Below, in pieces: positions 24,470-34,490 of a DNA stretch of 64,000 bases (positions within the stretch are counted from its first letter, which is position 1; each line of letters opens with the position of its first letter). Origin of the DNA: Candidatus Methylophosphatis haderslevensis (lineage in GTDB: Bacteria > Pseudomonadota > Gammaproteobacteria > Burkholderiales > Rhodocyclaceae); contig JADJSA010000001.1 in NCBI GenBank assembly GCA_016711925.1, positions 310,001-374,000 of the forward strand, read 5' to 3'. The notes beneath the pieces were generated by a model, which had not been told where the DNA came from, did not search any database, and saw only the letters and a program-made list of their open reading frames with translations. The position numbers and the translations under genes were made by a program.

Positions 24470-27400
24470 ATGAAGCGACTTCTAACTCTTTTGCTCGGTG
24501 CCATGACGCTGCTGGCCGGGTTCGCCGTTCCCGCGACGCCGGCGCCGATGGTCAACGTCCTGCGTGCCGGTTCGATCGCCGGCGGCCTCGAACCGCGCTT
24601 CGAAAATCTGACGATCGAGGACGGCCTGTCCCATGGCAATGTCGAAGCGATCTACCAGGATCGGCAGGGCTTCATGTGGTTCGGCACCGGCAGCGGGCTG
24701 GACCGCTACGACGGCAATGCGATCAAGACCTACCGCAACGACCCGCAGAATCCCCGCAGCCTGATCGGCAACATCGTTCATCAGATCATGGAGGATTCCA
24801 ATGGCGTGTTGTGGGTCGCGACCAACCAGGGCCTCAACAGCTTCGATCGCACCACCGAGCGCTTTACCCGCTATACACACAATGCCGCCGTGCCCGGCAG
24901 CATCAGCGGCAACGAGGTATGGCGGATTCTCGAAGATCGCAACGGCAACTTCTGGGCGCTGACCACCGACGGCGGCCTCAATCGCTTCGACCGGACGACC
25001 GGACGGTTCGTCCCCTACCGGCACAATCCCGACGACCCGCGCAGCCTGAGCGGCGACGAGGGGCGGGCGCTCTACCAGGACCGCGCCGGCAACCTGTGGG
25101 TGGGCATCCAGGGCGGCGGACTGGACAGGTTCGACCCGGCAAGCGGCGGCTTCATCCACTATCGCCACAATCCGGAAGATGCCAACAGCCTGAGCCGGGA
25201 TGCCGTATGGTCGATCCACGAGGATCGCCAGGGCCGCATCTGGGTCGGCACCAACGGCGACGGCATCAACAGCCTGGACCCGCGCACCGGGACATTCACC
25301 CGCTACAACACCGACCCGGGCATCGCAAATGCATTCGTTTTCGCCATTGCCGAAACCAGCGACGGCCTCTTGTGGCTGTCGACACTCAGCGGCGGCCTAT
25401 ACAGCCTGGATCAGCAACGGCGCGTTTTCACCCAGTATCTGCCGAATCCCGCCGTCGCCAGCAGCATTCACGGCTCACAATTCACCGCGCTGTGCGTAGA
25501 CAAGCACGGCGCCTTGTGGATCGGCTCAATGGGCAAGGGCGTCAATCGCCTGGACCGCGGCGCAGCCAAGTTCCAGCTCTACCTCCACGACCCGACCAAC
25601 AACAGCAGCCTGAGTTATGGATCGGTCTGGCACATCTACGAAGATCGCGCCGGGTTCCTGTGGGTCGGCCTCGAGGGCACGGGACTCAATCGCCTCGACC
25701 CGGCGACCGGCAAGTTCGCCCGCTATGAGCACAACCCTGGTGATCCCCGCAGCCTCAGCGGCAAATCGGTCCACGCTATCTTTCAGGACAGGAACGACAC
25801 GCTGTGGGTCGGCACGCGCAACGGACTCAACAAGATGGACGCCGCCAGCGGAACCTTCACGCGCTATCTTCACGATCCCAACGATCCCGACAGCCTCAGT
25901 TTCGACGATATCCGCGGCATTTGCGAGGATCCCCAGGGGACGATGTGGGTCGCCACCGCCTACGGCGGCCTGAACCGCTTCGACCCGCAAACCGGCAAGT
26001 TCAAGGCGTATCGCCACAACCCGGCAGCGCCGGAGGGTTTGGGCAACGGCATCATTGCGACCATGACCTGCGACCCCTCCGGCCACATTTGGCTGGGCAT
26101 GTGGGGCGGCGGGCTGAATCGCTTCGACCCCAGGTCCGAGACGTTTCGCCGCTATCGGAACGACCCCAACGATCCGGCTAGCCTGAGCAGCAACGAGGTG
26201 TGGTTCATCCGGCGCGCAGCGTCGGGCACGTTGTGGCTGGGAACCAGCGCCGGCCTCAATCGAATGGACGAGCAGAGCGAGCGCTTCGTCGCGTACCGGC
26301 GCAAAGACGGTCTGGCCAGCGATCGCATCAACGGCATTCTGGACGACGACCTGGGAAACCTGTGGCTCGCAACCGGCGATGCCGGCATCAACGTCTTCGA
26401 CCCGCGCAATGGCACGGTCAAGGTCTACGACACTTCCGACGGCCTGCAGGGCAACCAGTTTCTCAATGAATCCGCCTACAAATCGCGCACCGGCGCATTG
26501 CTGTTCGGGGGCGTCAACGGCTTGAACATCATCGACCCGGCAAATGTGCCGACCAATTCGCTGATTCCGCCGGTAGTTCTGACCGATCTGCGCATTTTCA
26601 ACCGGTCGGTCTCCGTCGATGACCCTGATTCTCCGTTGGAACAGAACATCAACGAGACGAAGCAGGTTGTGTTGAGGCACGACCAATCGGTGTTTTCGCT
26701 CGAGTTCGCGGCCTTGAATTACCGTGCCGCGGCCAGGAACCGCTATGCCTACATGCTGGAAGGCTTCGACAAGGACTGGAACCAGGTCGACAGCCGCCGC
26801 CGCGTGGCCACCTATACCAACCTGGACCCCGGCACTTATACCTTTCGGGTCAAGGCGTCGAACAACGACGGCCTGTGGAACGAGACCGGCCTGTCGATGG
26901 AAATCGTCGTTCTGCCGCCATGGTGGAAGTCGGTGTGGTTCCGGACGTTTGCGATCCTGCTGACTCTGAGCCTGCTTGGCGGCTTCGTATACCAGCGCAT
27001 GGCCGCCATTCAGCGCCGCACTCGCGAGCTGGAACGCCAGGTTGCCGAACGCACGCGGGCGCTGTCGGAGAAGTCGCAATCGCTGGCCGAAGCGAAAGAG
27101 GCCGCCGAGGCAGCCAACAAGGCCAAGAGCGTGTTCCTGGCCAACATGAGTCACGAACTGCGCACGCCGCTCAACGCGGTGCTCGGATTCTCGGGACTGA
27201 TGCGGCGCGAGTCCCGCGTCGGCGGCCGCGACCTCGAGCATCTGGATATCATCAACAAGAGCGGCGAACATCTGCTCGGTTTGATCAACGACATCCTCGA
27301 CATTGCCAAGGTTGAGTCCGGCCGAGTCGAATTGCAGATCGCCGGCTTCGATCTGTTTGCGCTGGGCGACGACATCGTCGGCATGCTGCAACAGCGCGCC

Positions 27401-28501
27401 CACGAAAAAGGCCTCGAACTTCTGCTCGAACGCTCGCCACGACTGGTCCGCTATGTCACGGGCGACGAAACCCGGCTGCGTCAGGTGGTGGTCAACCTGC
27501 TGGGCAACGCCATCAAATTCACCGCCGAGGGAAGCGTGACCTTGCGCTTCGACACGTTGCCCGAACCGACTGCGCTGCCACTCGTGATCGAGGTGGAAGA
27601 CAGCGGGCCGGGCATCGCCGCCGAGGATCAGGCGCGGATATTCGATCCCTTCGTGCAGGTCGGCCACCCGTCGGCACAAAAAGGCACCGGCCTGGGTCTT
27701 GCGATCACCCGACAGTTCGTTGAACTGATGGGAGGCCAGCTCTCGGTCAGCAGCGAACTTGGCCGGGGCAGTTGCTTCCGCCTGGATTTGCCGCTGGTGC
27801 CCGCCCGCGAATCCGAGGTCAGCAGCCGCGCAGGCGACAGCGGCGAGGTTTGTGCCCTGGAACCAGGCCAGCCCGAGTGGCGGATTCTCGTCGTCGAGGA
27901 CCAGCACGAGAACGCGCTGCTGCTCAGCCGGATGCTGGAGGGCGCAGGCTTTGCCACGCGCATCGCGGAAAACGGCCAGCTCGGCGTTGACGCCTTCCGG
28001 GCATGGCACCCGCACCTCATCCTGATGGATCAGCGCATGCCGGTGATGAACGGGATGGAGGCGGCGCGGTACATCCGCGGCCTCGAAGGCGGGGACGCAG
28101 TCAGGATCGTGGCCTTGACCGCCTCGGTGTTCACCGAGCAACGCAGCGAGATGCTTGCCGCCGGAATGGACGAGATCCTGCACAAACCGTTTCAGGCGCG
28201 CCAGATCTTCGATTGCATCGAGCACTTTCTGGGCGTGCGTTACCGGCGCGACAGCGGCGCGGCCACAGCGTCAGCCGCACCGCACGGTTCGCTCGACCGA
28301 ACCGCCCTGGCTGCCCTGCCCGACGACCTGCGGCGCGAACTGGCCGAGGCGCTGGTGGTGCTGGAGGTCGGGCGCCTGGACGCAGCGATCGCGCGCATCG
28401 GCGACCATGACAAGGCACTCGGCGAGAATCTGCGCCGGCTGGCCGACAACTTCGATTTCGCGCCCATCGAAGACGCCTTGCGCGAGGGGTCGCCGCACTG
28501 A
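24470..28501 (+). CDS. Propeller-sensing hybrid histidine kinase (reg_prop / Y_Y_Y / HisKA / REC)
   Basis: From ATG 24470 the product is 1,343 residues and begins with a signal peptide (MKRLLTLLLGAMTLLAG...). Next come about 14 two-component propeller repeats of the W-x-G-T-x2-G-L-x-R-x-D kind (residues ~45-700), enough for two seven-bladed propellers. A Y_Y_Y domain follows (~735-810), then one transmembrane helix (~823-845), a coil, HisKA with SHELRTPLNAVLGF (~893), the ATPase domain, a receiver (ILVVEDQHEN, LILMDQRMP) and an alpha-helical tail. There is no DNA-binding output domain, unlike the Bacteroidetes hybrid systems. It is divergent from the IS-disrupted TonB receptor, so it may sense the same ligand; this is inference. 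An upstream start is less likely because it would hide the signal peptide. Confidence 0.88.
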   Translation: MKRLLTLLLGAMTLLAGFAVPATPAPMVNVLRAGSIAGGLEPRFENLTIEDGLSHGNVEAIYQDRQGFMWFGTGSGLDRYDGNAIKTYRNDPQNPRSLIGNIVHQIMEDSNGVLWVATNQGLNSFDRTTERFTRYTHNAAVPGSISGNEVWRILEDRNGNFWALTTDGGLNRFDRTTGRFVPYRHNPDDPRSLSGDEGRALYQDRAGNLWVGIQGGGLDRFDPASGGFIHYRHNPEDANSLSRDAVWSIHEDRQGRIWVGTNGDGINSLDPRTGTFTRYNTDPGIANAFVFAIAETSDGLLWLSTLSGGLYSLDQQRRVFTQYLPNPAVASSIHGSQFTALCVDKHGALWIGSMGKGVNRLDRGAAKFQLYLHDPTNNSSLSYGSVWHIYEDRAGFLWVGLEGTGLNRLDPATGKFARYEHNPGDPRSLSGKSVHAIFQDRNDTLWVGTRNGLNKMDAASGTFTRYLHDPNDPDSLSFDDIRGICEDPQGTMWVATAYGGLNRFDPQTGKFKAYRHNPAAPEGLGNGIIATMTCDPSGHIWLGMWGGGLNRFDPRSETFRRYRNDPNDPASLSSNEVWFIRRAASGTLWLGTSAGLNRMDEQSERFVAYRRKDGLASDRINGILDDDLGNLWLATGDAGINVFDPRNGTVKVYDTSDGLQGNQFLNESAYKSRTGALLFGGVNGLNIIDPANVPTNSLIPPVVLTDLRIFNRSVSVDDPDSPLEQNINETKQVVLRHDQSVFSLEFAALNYRAAARNRYAYMLEGFDKDWNQVDSRRRVATYTNLDPGTYTFRVKASNNDGLWNETGLSMEIVVLPPWWKSVWFRTFAILLTLSLLGGFVYQRMAAIQRRTRELERQVAERTRALSEKSQSLAEAKEAAEAANKAKSVFLANMSHELRTPLNAVLGFSGLMRRESRVGGRDLEHLDIINKSGEHLLGLINDILDIAKVESGRVELQIAGFDLFALGDDIVGMLQQRAHEKGLELLLERSPRLVRYVTGDETRLRQVVVNLLGNAIKFTAEGSVTLRFDTLPEPTALPLVIEVEDSGPGIAAEDQARIFDPFVQVGHPSAQKGTGLGLAITRQFVELMGGQLSVSSELGRGSCFRLDLPLVPARESEVSSRAGDSGEVCALEPGQPEWRILVVEDQHENALLLSRMLEGAGFATRIAENGQLGVDAFRAWHPHLILMDQRMPVMNGMEAARYIRGLEGGDAVRIVALTASVFTEQRSEMLAAGMDEILHKPFQARQIFDCIEHFLGVRYRRDSGAATASAAPHGSLDRTALAALPDDLRRELAEALVVLEVGRLDAAIARIGDHDKALGENLRRLADNFDFAPIEDALREGSPH

Positions 28502-28589
28502 CTGGCTCGCGGCAGGCCGGGCGTCGCGCCGAAGGATGCGCGCCGTTGCCCTGCCCCCGGCCGCCCCACGGCCGGCACAGTTCGCTGCA

Positions 28590-28613
28590 GCCGGCAACGC
28601 TGAGGTTGCCGGC
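28590..28613. terminator. Hairpin between convergent signalling genes
   Basis: GCCGGCAAC pairs with GTTGCCGGC around a 6-base loop, midway between the 3' ends of two convergent genes. There is no T-run on either side, so it is at best a weak bidirectional terminator. Confidence 0.4.
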
Positions 28614-28621
28614 GCCGGCAC

Positions 28622-31108
28622 TCAGGCCGAGACTGCGGGGCGCAGCGCCGCCTTGTCGGCCCGATGGATCTCCGCCAGCAGCGCGCTCATGCGCTCGGTA
28701 TCCATCGGCCGGTGCAGGAAGTAGCCCTGCAGCGAGACATCGCCCAGTCCGAGCAGGTAGTCGCGCTGCGCTTCGGTCTCGACGCCTTCAACCACCACAT
28801 CGAGCCCGAGCTCCTGGGCCAGCGAGACGATGGCGCGCACGATCGCCTCCACTTCGAGATCGCCCGGCAGACCGGCCATGAAGCTGCGGTCGATCTTGAG
28901 CCGGCTGAGCAGCAGGCGCGTCAGGTAGGCAAGGCTCGAGTAGCCAGTACCGAAGTCGTCCATCGTGGCCTGCACGCCCAGATCGGCCAGTGTGGCGAGA
29001 ATCTGCGCCGAACGCTGCACGTTGTTCATCAGCAGGCTTTCGGTGATCTCCAGTTCCAGACCCTGCGGCTCGAGCCCGGTGGCGGCGAGCACGTCTTCGA
29101 CGATGCGGGAGAAATTCGGCATGCGCAATTGTCGCGGCGACACATTCACCGCCACCCGCAGTTGCGGCACGAACTGCCGGCGCCACTTAAGGGCCTGTGC
29201 GCAGGCCGTCCTGAGCACCCACTCGCCGACCGGCAGGATCAGCCCGGAACGCTCGGCGATCGGGATGAAATCTGCCGGCGCGAGCAAGCCTTCTTCCGGA
29301 TGCTGCCAGCGCACCAGCGCCTCGACCGACTTGATCTTTCCGTCATAGATCACCGGCTGGTAGTGCAGTCGCAACTCGTCACGCTCGACCGCATGGCGCA
29401 ACTGGCTCTCGCGCCGCGACTGCAGCATGATCGCCGGCGCGGCGTTTTCGGCGACGAAGCAGAACTGGTTCTTGCCCAGTTCCTTGGCCCGATACATGGC
29501 GTGGTCGGCGTTGGCCACCAGCGCGGTCAGGGTCTGGCCGTCGCGCGGATAGATGGCGATGCCGATGCTGGCGGAAACGCACAAGGACTCGCCCTTGATC
29601 AGCATCGGCTGCCCGACCGCATCGGCGAGCTTGCGTGCGACCAGCGCGAGCTGCTCGCGGTAGCCGGCCAGGTCGGCGATGATGATGAACTCGTCGCCGC
29701 CCCAGCGGCCGACGATATCGCTGTCGCGCAGGCACTCGCGCAGGCGCTTGGCGGTGAGCGAGAGCACCGTGTCGCCGGCGTCGTGGCCGTGCCCGTCGTT
29801 GATCGATTTGAAGCCGTCGAGATCGAGGAAGATCAGGCCGAACTGCTCGTTGCGCCGGCGCGCCCGGGCGACCACCTGCCCGGCCAGTTCGATGAAGTGG
29901 GCGCGGGTGGCAAGCCCGGTCAGCAGATCCTGGTGGGCCATCTGCACCAGCCGCTCCTCGGCCTCGCGCCGGGCGGTCAAATCCTGCATCTGGACGATGC
30001 AGTAGAGCGGCGATTCGTCCGGCGCGCGCACCAGCGACAGGCTCAGCATCATCCACAGCGGGCGGCCGCTGCGATGCAGGTAGCGCTTTTCCAGATGCAC
30101 CGACGGCGCTTCATTTGCCACCAGCGAATGCACGGCGGCGAGTTCATCCTGCAGATCGTCGGGGTAGCTCAGCGCGCGCAGGTTCATGCCGAGCAAGTCG
30201 TCCTCGCTGTAGCCGAGCATCTGCGCGATCGAGGAATTGGTCTGCAGGATGGCGCCGTCCATCGCCACCAGGGCCATGCCGATCGACGCGTGATCGAACG
30301 CGCTGTGGAAGCGTTCTTCGCTCAAGCGCAGGGCGCGCTCGGTCGCGCGCCGATGCGTGACGTCGCGGAACACCATCACCGCACCCATCAGAGTCTTTTC
30401 GTCGTCGACAATCGGCGCCGCACCCTGCTCGATCGCCACCTGGCCGCCGCTGCGCGCCACCATGACCGTGGAATCGCCAACCTCGGCCACGCTGCGATTG
30501 ACCAGCGCGCTGGCCACCGGATTGCTGATCGGCTCCTGGCTGTGCTCATCGAGCGTCTGGACGATTTCCTCGATCGAGCGTCCGCGGGCGTCGGCCTGCG
30601 TCCAGCCGGTCAACCGCTCGGCGACCGGATTGAGCAGGCGCACCCTGCCCTGGTCGTCGGTGGCGATCACGGCATCGCTGATGCAGCGCAGGGTCTTGGC
30701 GAACCACTGCTCGCTTTGCCGCAACTGGGCTTCCATGTTGGCCTTGACCAGGGCGACTTCGATGCTCGCGCGCAGTTCCTCGGGGCGGAACGGCTTGACC
30801 AGATAGCCGTAGGCGCCTGCCGCACGGGCACGGGCAACGGTCGATTCATCGCTGTTGCCGCTGAGGAAGATCACCGGCACACGGTACTCGTGATGCACCT
30901 GGATGGCGGTGTCGATACCGTCGATCGGTCCCTTGATCATGATGTCCATGATCAGCAGATCGGGCCGGGCCGCGCCGATCCGCTGCATCGCCTGGGCGCC
31001 GCTGACGGCGGTCGCCACGACCTCGTAGCCGAATGATTCCAGGCGCTGGGCGAGGTCCATCGCGATGATGGTTTCATCCTCGACGAGCATGATGCGTGTC
31101 TTGTTCAT
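28622..31108 (-). CDS. REC-PAS-PAS-GGDEF-EAL cyclic-di-GMP signalling protein
   Basis: From ATG 31108 the product is 828 residues. It has a receiver domain (EDETIIAMDL, phospho-Asp in LLIMDIMIKG), two PAS domains (about 140-390), a GGDEF domain with intact RWGGDEF near residue 468, and an EAL domain with intact EALVRW near residue 597. Both catalytic motifs are canonical, so it could make or degrade cyclic di-GMP; the balance is presumably set by phosphorylation. It starts one base after the stop of the upstream kinase gene, so the two are co-transcribed and the kinase is the likely phosphodonor. It converges on the propeller kinase gene. Confidence 0.92.
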   Translation of the reverse strand: MNKTRIMLVEDETIIAMDLAQRLESFGYEVVATAVSGAQAMQRIGAARPDLLIMDIMIKGPIDGIDTAIQVHHEYRVPVIFLSGNSDESTVARARAAGAYGYLVKPFRPEELRASIEVALVKANMEAQLRQSEQWFAKTLRCISDAVIATDDQGRVRLLNPVAERLTGWTQADARGRSIEEIVQTLDEHSQEPISNPVASALVNRSVAEVGDSTVMVARSGGQVAIEQGAAPIVDDEKTLMGAVMVFRDVTHRRATERALRLSEERFHSAFDHASIGMALVAMDGAILQTNSSIAQMLGYSEDDLLGMNLRALSYPDDLQDELAAVHSLVANEAPSVHLEKRYLHRSGRPLWMMLSLSLVRAPDESPLYCIVQMQDLTARREAEERLVQMAHQDLLTGLATRAHFIELAGQVVARARRRNEQFGLIFLDLDGFKSINDGHGHDAGDTVLSLTAKRLRECLRDSDIVGRWGGDEFIIIADLAGYREQLALVARKLADAVGQPMLIKGESLCVSASIGIAIYPRDGQTLTALVANADHAMYRAKELGKNQFCFVAENAAPAIMLQSRRESQLRHAVERDELRLHYQPVIYDGKIKSVEALVRWQHPEEGLLAPADFIPIAERSGLILPVGEWVLRTACAQALKWRRQFVPQLRVAVNVSPRQLRMPNFSRIVEDVLAATGLEPQGLELEITESLLMNNVQRSAQILATLADLGVQATMDDFGTGYSSLAYLTRLLLSRLKIDRSFMAGLPGDLEVEAIVRAIVSLAQELGLDVVVEGVETEAQRDYLLGLGDVSLQGYFLHRPMDTERMSALLAEIHRADKAALRPAVSA

Positions 31109-31109
31109 A

Positions 31110-33827
31110 TCAATCGACCTCGATCGGCGTTTGGTTTGTGGCAGTGCGCGGTTCCCTGGCGGGCGCAGCCGCGACGGGCATGAAGGTGACTTCCTGCCCT
31201 TCGGGTGCAAAGGTAAGTTCGAAGCAGGCGCCGCCAGGCGACGAGACTTCGATGCGCCCGTCGAGCTGGCTGGCAAGCATTTCCACCAGGCGCAGGCCGA
31301 GCGACGACGCACCCGACCCGGCGAATCCCGGCGGCAGTCCGCGCCCGGTGTCGCGGACGGTCAGCCGCAACAGGCCGCTCGGCAGCAGGTTGAGCATGAC
31401 CCGGATCTCGCCTGTCGCCTCACCCGGGAAAGCTTGCTTGTAGGCGTTCGAGATCAGTTCGGTGATCACCAGGCCGAGCGGCACGGCGGTTCCCACCCCG
31501 ATTGACAGGTCGTCGATCTCCGCCACGATCGGCACCCGGCGCGAAATCGGGTCGTAGGCATCGGTAAGGTGGGCGACGAGTTCCCGCACATATGCCGGAT
31601 AGCTGATGCTGGAAAGATTCTTCGACTGGTAGAGCTGTTCGTGCACCAGGGCGATCGAGCGCACGCGGTCGGCACTGATATCGAGCAGGGCGCGCGCCTC
31701 GTCGCCGGCCTTGGCGCCCTGCATCGCGAGCAGGCTCGATACCACCTGCAGGTTGTTTTTCACCCGGTGGTAGATTTCCTTGAGCAGGGTTTCCTTTTCC
31801 CGCAACGCGGCGGCGATCTCGGCTTCGGTGCGCTTTTTTTCCGTAGTGTCGAGAATCGAGGCGCTGCTGGCCACGTACCCACCCGACTCGTCACGAATCG
31901 CGTTGACGAACGCCATTGCGTGAATGATCTTGCCGGATTTGGTCACGTAGCGCTTCTCCAGCGTGAAATCGTCGATTTCGCCGCCCAGCATCCGGCCGAC
32001 TGCCTCGCGGCTCGCCGGCACGTCGTCCGGATGGGTGACGTCGCCGATGCTCATCTTGCCGATCATCTCGTCGCTCGTGTAGCCGAGCATCTTGCAGAAC
32101 GCCGGGTTGACCTGGGTCAGCTTCATGTCCTTTCCGCTTGTGCCGATGCCGTAGAGCGAGTTGTCGAAGATCGCGCGGAAGAACGCCTCGCTTGTGCGCA
32201 ACGCCTCGTCCGCGCGTTTGCGCTCAGTGATGTCGCGGAAGAACCAGATCCGCCCGTAGTAGCGCCCATCGGAACCGCGCATCGGGCAAGAGTTGCGGTC
32301 GATCACGCGGTCGTCCTTGAGCGCGACCTCGTCGTGGCTGGTTGCCTCGGGGTTGGCGTAGAGAAACTTGACCTTGTCGAGGAACTCGTGTGGGGCGGCC
32401 AGCTTGTCGAGCACGCAACGCAGGGCCAGCTCGTCGGAATTGCTGGACAGCACCGACTGCGGAATTTCCCAGATTTCGGCGAAGCGCGGGTTGGTGGAAA
32501 TGATCTTGCCTGCCTCGTCGACCACCAGAATGCCGTCGATCGAGGCGGCCTGTTCGGCCGACAGCAGCGCGTTGGTAAACTGCAGGCGCTGCTCCGCCTC
32601 CTTGCGCGCGGTGATGTCGGTAACGATGTCGCCGATGTAACGCGGCTTGCCTTCGGCATCGCGAATCAGGAACAGGTTTTCCTCGACCGGGACGCGGCTC
32701 CCGTCGACCGCGAGAAGTTCCAGTTCCCCCTGCCAGTGGCCCTGTTCAAACAGGGTCGGCAATACCTGCTCTGACAGCCGCCCGGCAACTTCCGGCGCGT
32801 GGAAGGTCAGCACGCTGTGGCCGATGACCGCGGCAGCGCCGTGCTCGCCGAACATGCGCGCAAGCGCCGGATTGGCGTAGGTGATGTTGAAATCGAGATC
32901 CGCCATGCTGAAGCCGTACTCGGTGGCCTCGGCAAAGCTGGTAAAGCGGGTAAGACTGTCGTCGAGTGCGCACTGCGCCACGCGCCGGGCGGTAACATCC
33001 ACGTTGGTTCCGACCATGCGTTGCGGATTGCCCGCCGGATCGCGCTCGATTACCCGGCCGCGGCTCTGGATCCATGTCCAGCCCCCGCTGCGGGTGCGCA
33101 TGCGGTATTCGATGCTGAGTTCCGGGGAATCGCCCTGCAAATTCGTTTGAACCGCCGCCTTGACCTGCGCCACATCGTCGGGATGCACGCGCTGGTGCCA
33201 CTCGTCGAAGCCGGCGGCGAATTCGCCGGGCAGATGTTCGAGCATCGTGTACCAGCGGTCGCTGAAATACATCTCGCCCGAGGTCGGGTTCCAGTCCCAG
33301 ATGGCATCGCTGGTCGCGTCGATCACCAGGCGCAGGCGTTCCTCGCTCGCCTGCAAGGCGCGATTGGCGTGGGCCAGATCGGCGGTGCGCTCGGCCACGC
33401 GCTGCTCAAGTTCGATCTGCACCTGCGCCTGGCGCCTTTGCAGCGCCAGCAGTTCAAGATGCGTGCGCACGCGCGCCAGCACCTCTTCCGGCTCGATCGG
33501 CTTGGTGACGAAGTCGACCGCGCCGGCAGCAAAACCCGCGACCTTGTCGCTGGCCTCGCTCAGGGCGCTGACGAAAACGACCGGAATCGGCCGCAGCCGC
33601 TGGTCCTTCTTGAGCTGGCGGCAGACCTCCAACCCGTCCATTTCCGGCATGCGTACGTCCAGCAGGATCAAATCCGGCACCGCAGCCATCGCCGAGCGCA
33701 GCGCCATGGCCCCGCTCGATGCCACGCGCACGCGGTAGCCATGGTCGACCAGCAGCGAGCTCAGCAGTCTGAGGTTGGCCGATGTGTCGTCAACGACCAG
33801 AATTTCATGATTCAACGTATCCGTCAT
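31110..33827 (-). CDS. REC-multi-PAS-HisKA_2 histidine kinase
   Basis: This is a 905-residue soluble kinase. It has an N-terminal receiver (EILVVDDTSANLRLL, LILLDVRMPEMDG, FVTKPIEP), a coil (~125-165) and four PAS/PAC units (~170-680, each closed by a DxT-type motif such as VDVTARR and FFRDITERKRA). A HisKA_2 domain follows with the acceptor in LKEIYHRVKNNLQVVSSLL and a C-terminal ATPase (ITELISNAYKQAFPGE, DTGRGLPPG). The receiver in front makes it part of a relay rather than a primary membrane sensor. It is directly followed by the GGDEF-EAL gene. Its ATG is overlapped by a 68-codon upstream frame (ATGA). Confidence 0.92.
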   Translation of the reverse strand: MTDTLNHEILVVDDTSANLRLLSSLLVDHGYRVRVASSGAMALRSAMAAVPDLILLDVRMPEMDGLEVCRQLKKDQRLRPIPVVFVSALSEASDKVAGFAAGAVDFVTKPIEPEEVLARVRTHLELLALQRRQAQVQIELEQRVAERTADLAHANRALQASEERLRLVIDATSDAIWDWNPTSGEMYFSDRWYTMLEHLPGEFAAGFDEWHQRVHPDDVAQVKAAVQTNLQGDSPELSIEYRMRTRSGGWTWIQSRGRVIERDPAGNPQRMVGTNVDVTARRVAQCALDDSLTRFTSFAEATEYGFSMADLDFNITYANPALARMFGEHGAAAVIGHSVLTFHAPEVAGRLSEQVLPTLFEQGHWQGELELLAVDGSRVPVEENLFLIRDAEGKPRYIGDIVTDITARKEAEQRLQFTNALLSAEQAASIDGILVVDEAGKIISTNPRFAEIWEIPQSVLSSNSDELALRCVLDKLAAPHEFLDKVKFLYANPEATSHDEVALKDDRVIDRNSCPMRGSDGRYYGRIWFFRDITERKRADEALRTSEAFFRAIFDNSLYGIGTSGKDMKLTQVNPAFCKMLGYTSDEMIGKMSIGDVTHPDDVPASREAVGRMLGGEIDDFTLEKRYVTKSGKIIHAMAFVNAIRDESGGYVASSASILDTTEKKRTEAEIAAALREKETLLKEIYHRVKNNLQVVSSLLAMQGAKAGDEARALLDISADRVRSIALVHEQLYQSKNLSSISYPAYVRELVAHLTDAYDPISRRVPIVAEIDDLSIGVGTAVPLGLVITELISNAYKQAFPGEATGEIRVMLNLLPSGLLRLTVRDTGRGLPPGFAGSGASSLGLRLVEMLASQLDGRIEVSSPGGACFELTFAPEGQEVTFMPVAAAPAREPRTATNQTPIEVD

Positions 33828-34030
33828 GACTGGGCTTTCACAAGGCAGGGCCGCTCGGCCGACGCGGCGGGGGCGCCGCAGTGGCCGCCGGCGTCCTGCT
33901 GTGCAGGCGCCACGGCGATCATCCCGACTTCGATTCCGGCCCCGATTCCGGCTCCGATTCCGACTCCGATTTCGCGAGGCCCGACCGGTGCCGATCTATT
34001 CGTCTTGCTCACTCTCGATTCCTCGCGCAT
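33824..34030 (-). CDS. Small ORF with glycine-rich repeats, possibly translated upstream of the kinase
   Basis: This 68-codon frame ends in an ATGA overlap with the kinase start. It contains a GIGAGIGAGIEVG stretch that comes from a 12-bp tandem repeat (33931-33972). The kinase start lacks a good ribosome binding site, so coupled translation from this frame would make sense. There is no family resemblance and only a weak binding site of its own. It could equally be chance. Confidence 0.25.
   Translation of the reverse strand: MREESRVSKTNRSAPVGPREIGVGIGAGIGAGIEVGMIAVAPAQQDAGGHCGAPAASAERPCLVKAQS
33931..33972. repeat. 12-bp tandem repeat, about 3.5 units
   Basis: The unit CGATTCCGGCYC is repeated with minor changes (CGATTCCGGCCC, CGATTCCGGCTC, CGATTCCGACTC, then CGATTTCG), upstream of the REC-PAS kinase gene. 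Confidence 0.7.
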
Positions 34031-34361
34031 CTCGTCTCAGGCGGCCGTCGTGATCGACGCCGCACCGCCCCGGGCAGATGGACTCGCCGCCGCGTTCAAC
34101 GCCGCCGACCGCTGTTCGGCCCGCGCGGTGATCGCCGTCCCTTGCATTGCACACCGCGCCGACCCATCGCGGCCGCGGCCGCGCCCGGGCAGCCCCATCA
34201 TCTGCGAGTCTTAACGGCAGACCCGCGGCAGACTTTAATCACGAAAATATAACGGGTTGCGCTGGCCAATGGCATATCGAGACCGTTCCGGTCTTTGCAC
34301 CGGCTGCTCGCCCACGGGCCGGCCGCGCACCCGCGGGCAACGAACCGGCGCGAGCAGTCGA

Positions 34362-34490
34362 GCTGTAACCCGCATGGATAGGCGATCTACAGGGTGGCAC
34401 CGGCGAAAGCGCCAGGGTATGCGGCTTTCCGGGGTGGGCACGCCAGGAAGACCGCTGCATGCGGCTTGCGAGCCTGCCCCCTGTACGGCG
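34362..34490. repeat. REPIN-like repeat, copy 5
   Basis: The core GTAACCCGCATGGATAGGCG is followed by an inverted half, CGCCAGGGTATGCGGCTTTC, and another partial arm near 34460. It is more diverged than copies 3 and 4. Confidence 0.65.

Noticed and set aside
25526..28225. Leftward 899-codon frame opposite the propeller kinase
   Set aside because: Its composition and repeated Val/Gly/Ile runs are the antisense of the propeller repeats.
28664..31036. Rightward 790-codon frame opposite the GGDEF-EAL gene
   Set aside because: Mirror of the codon periodicity of the real gene, which has intact domain motifs; no ribosome binding site.
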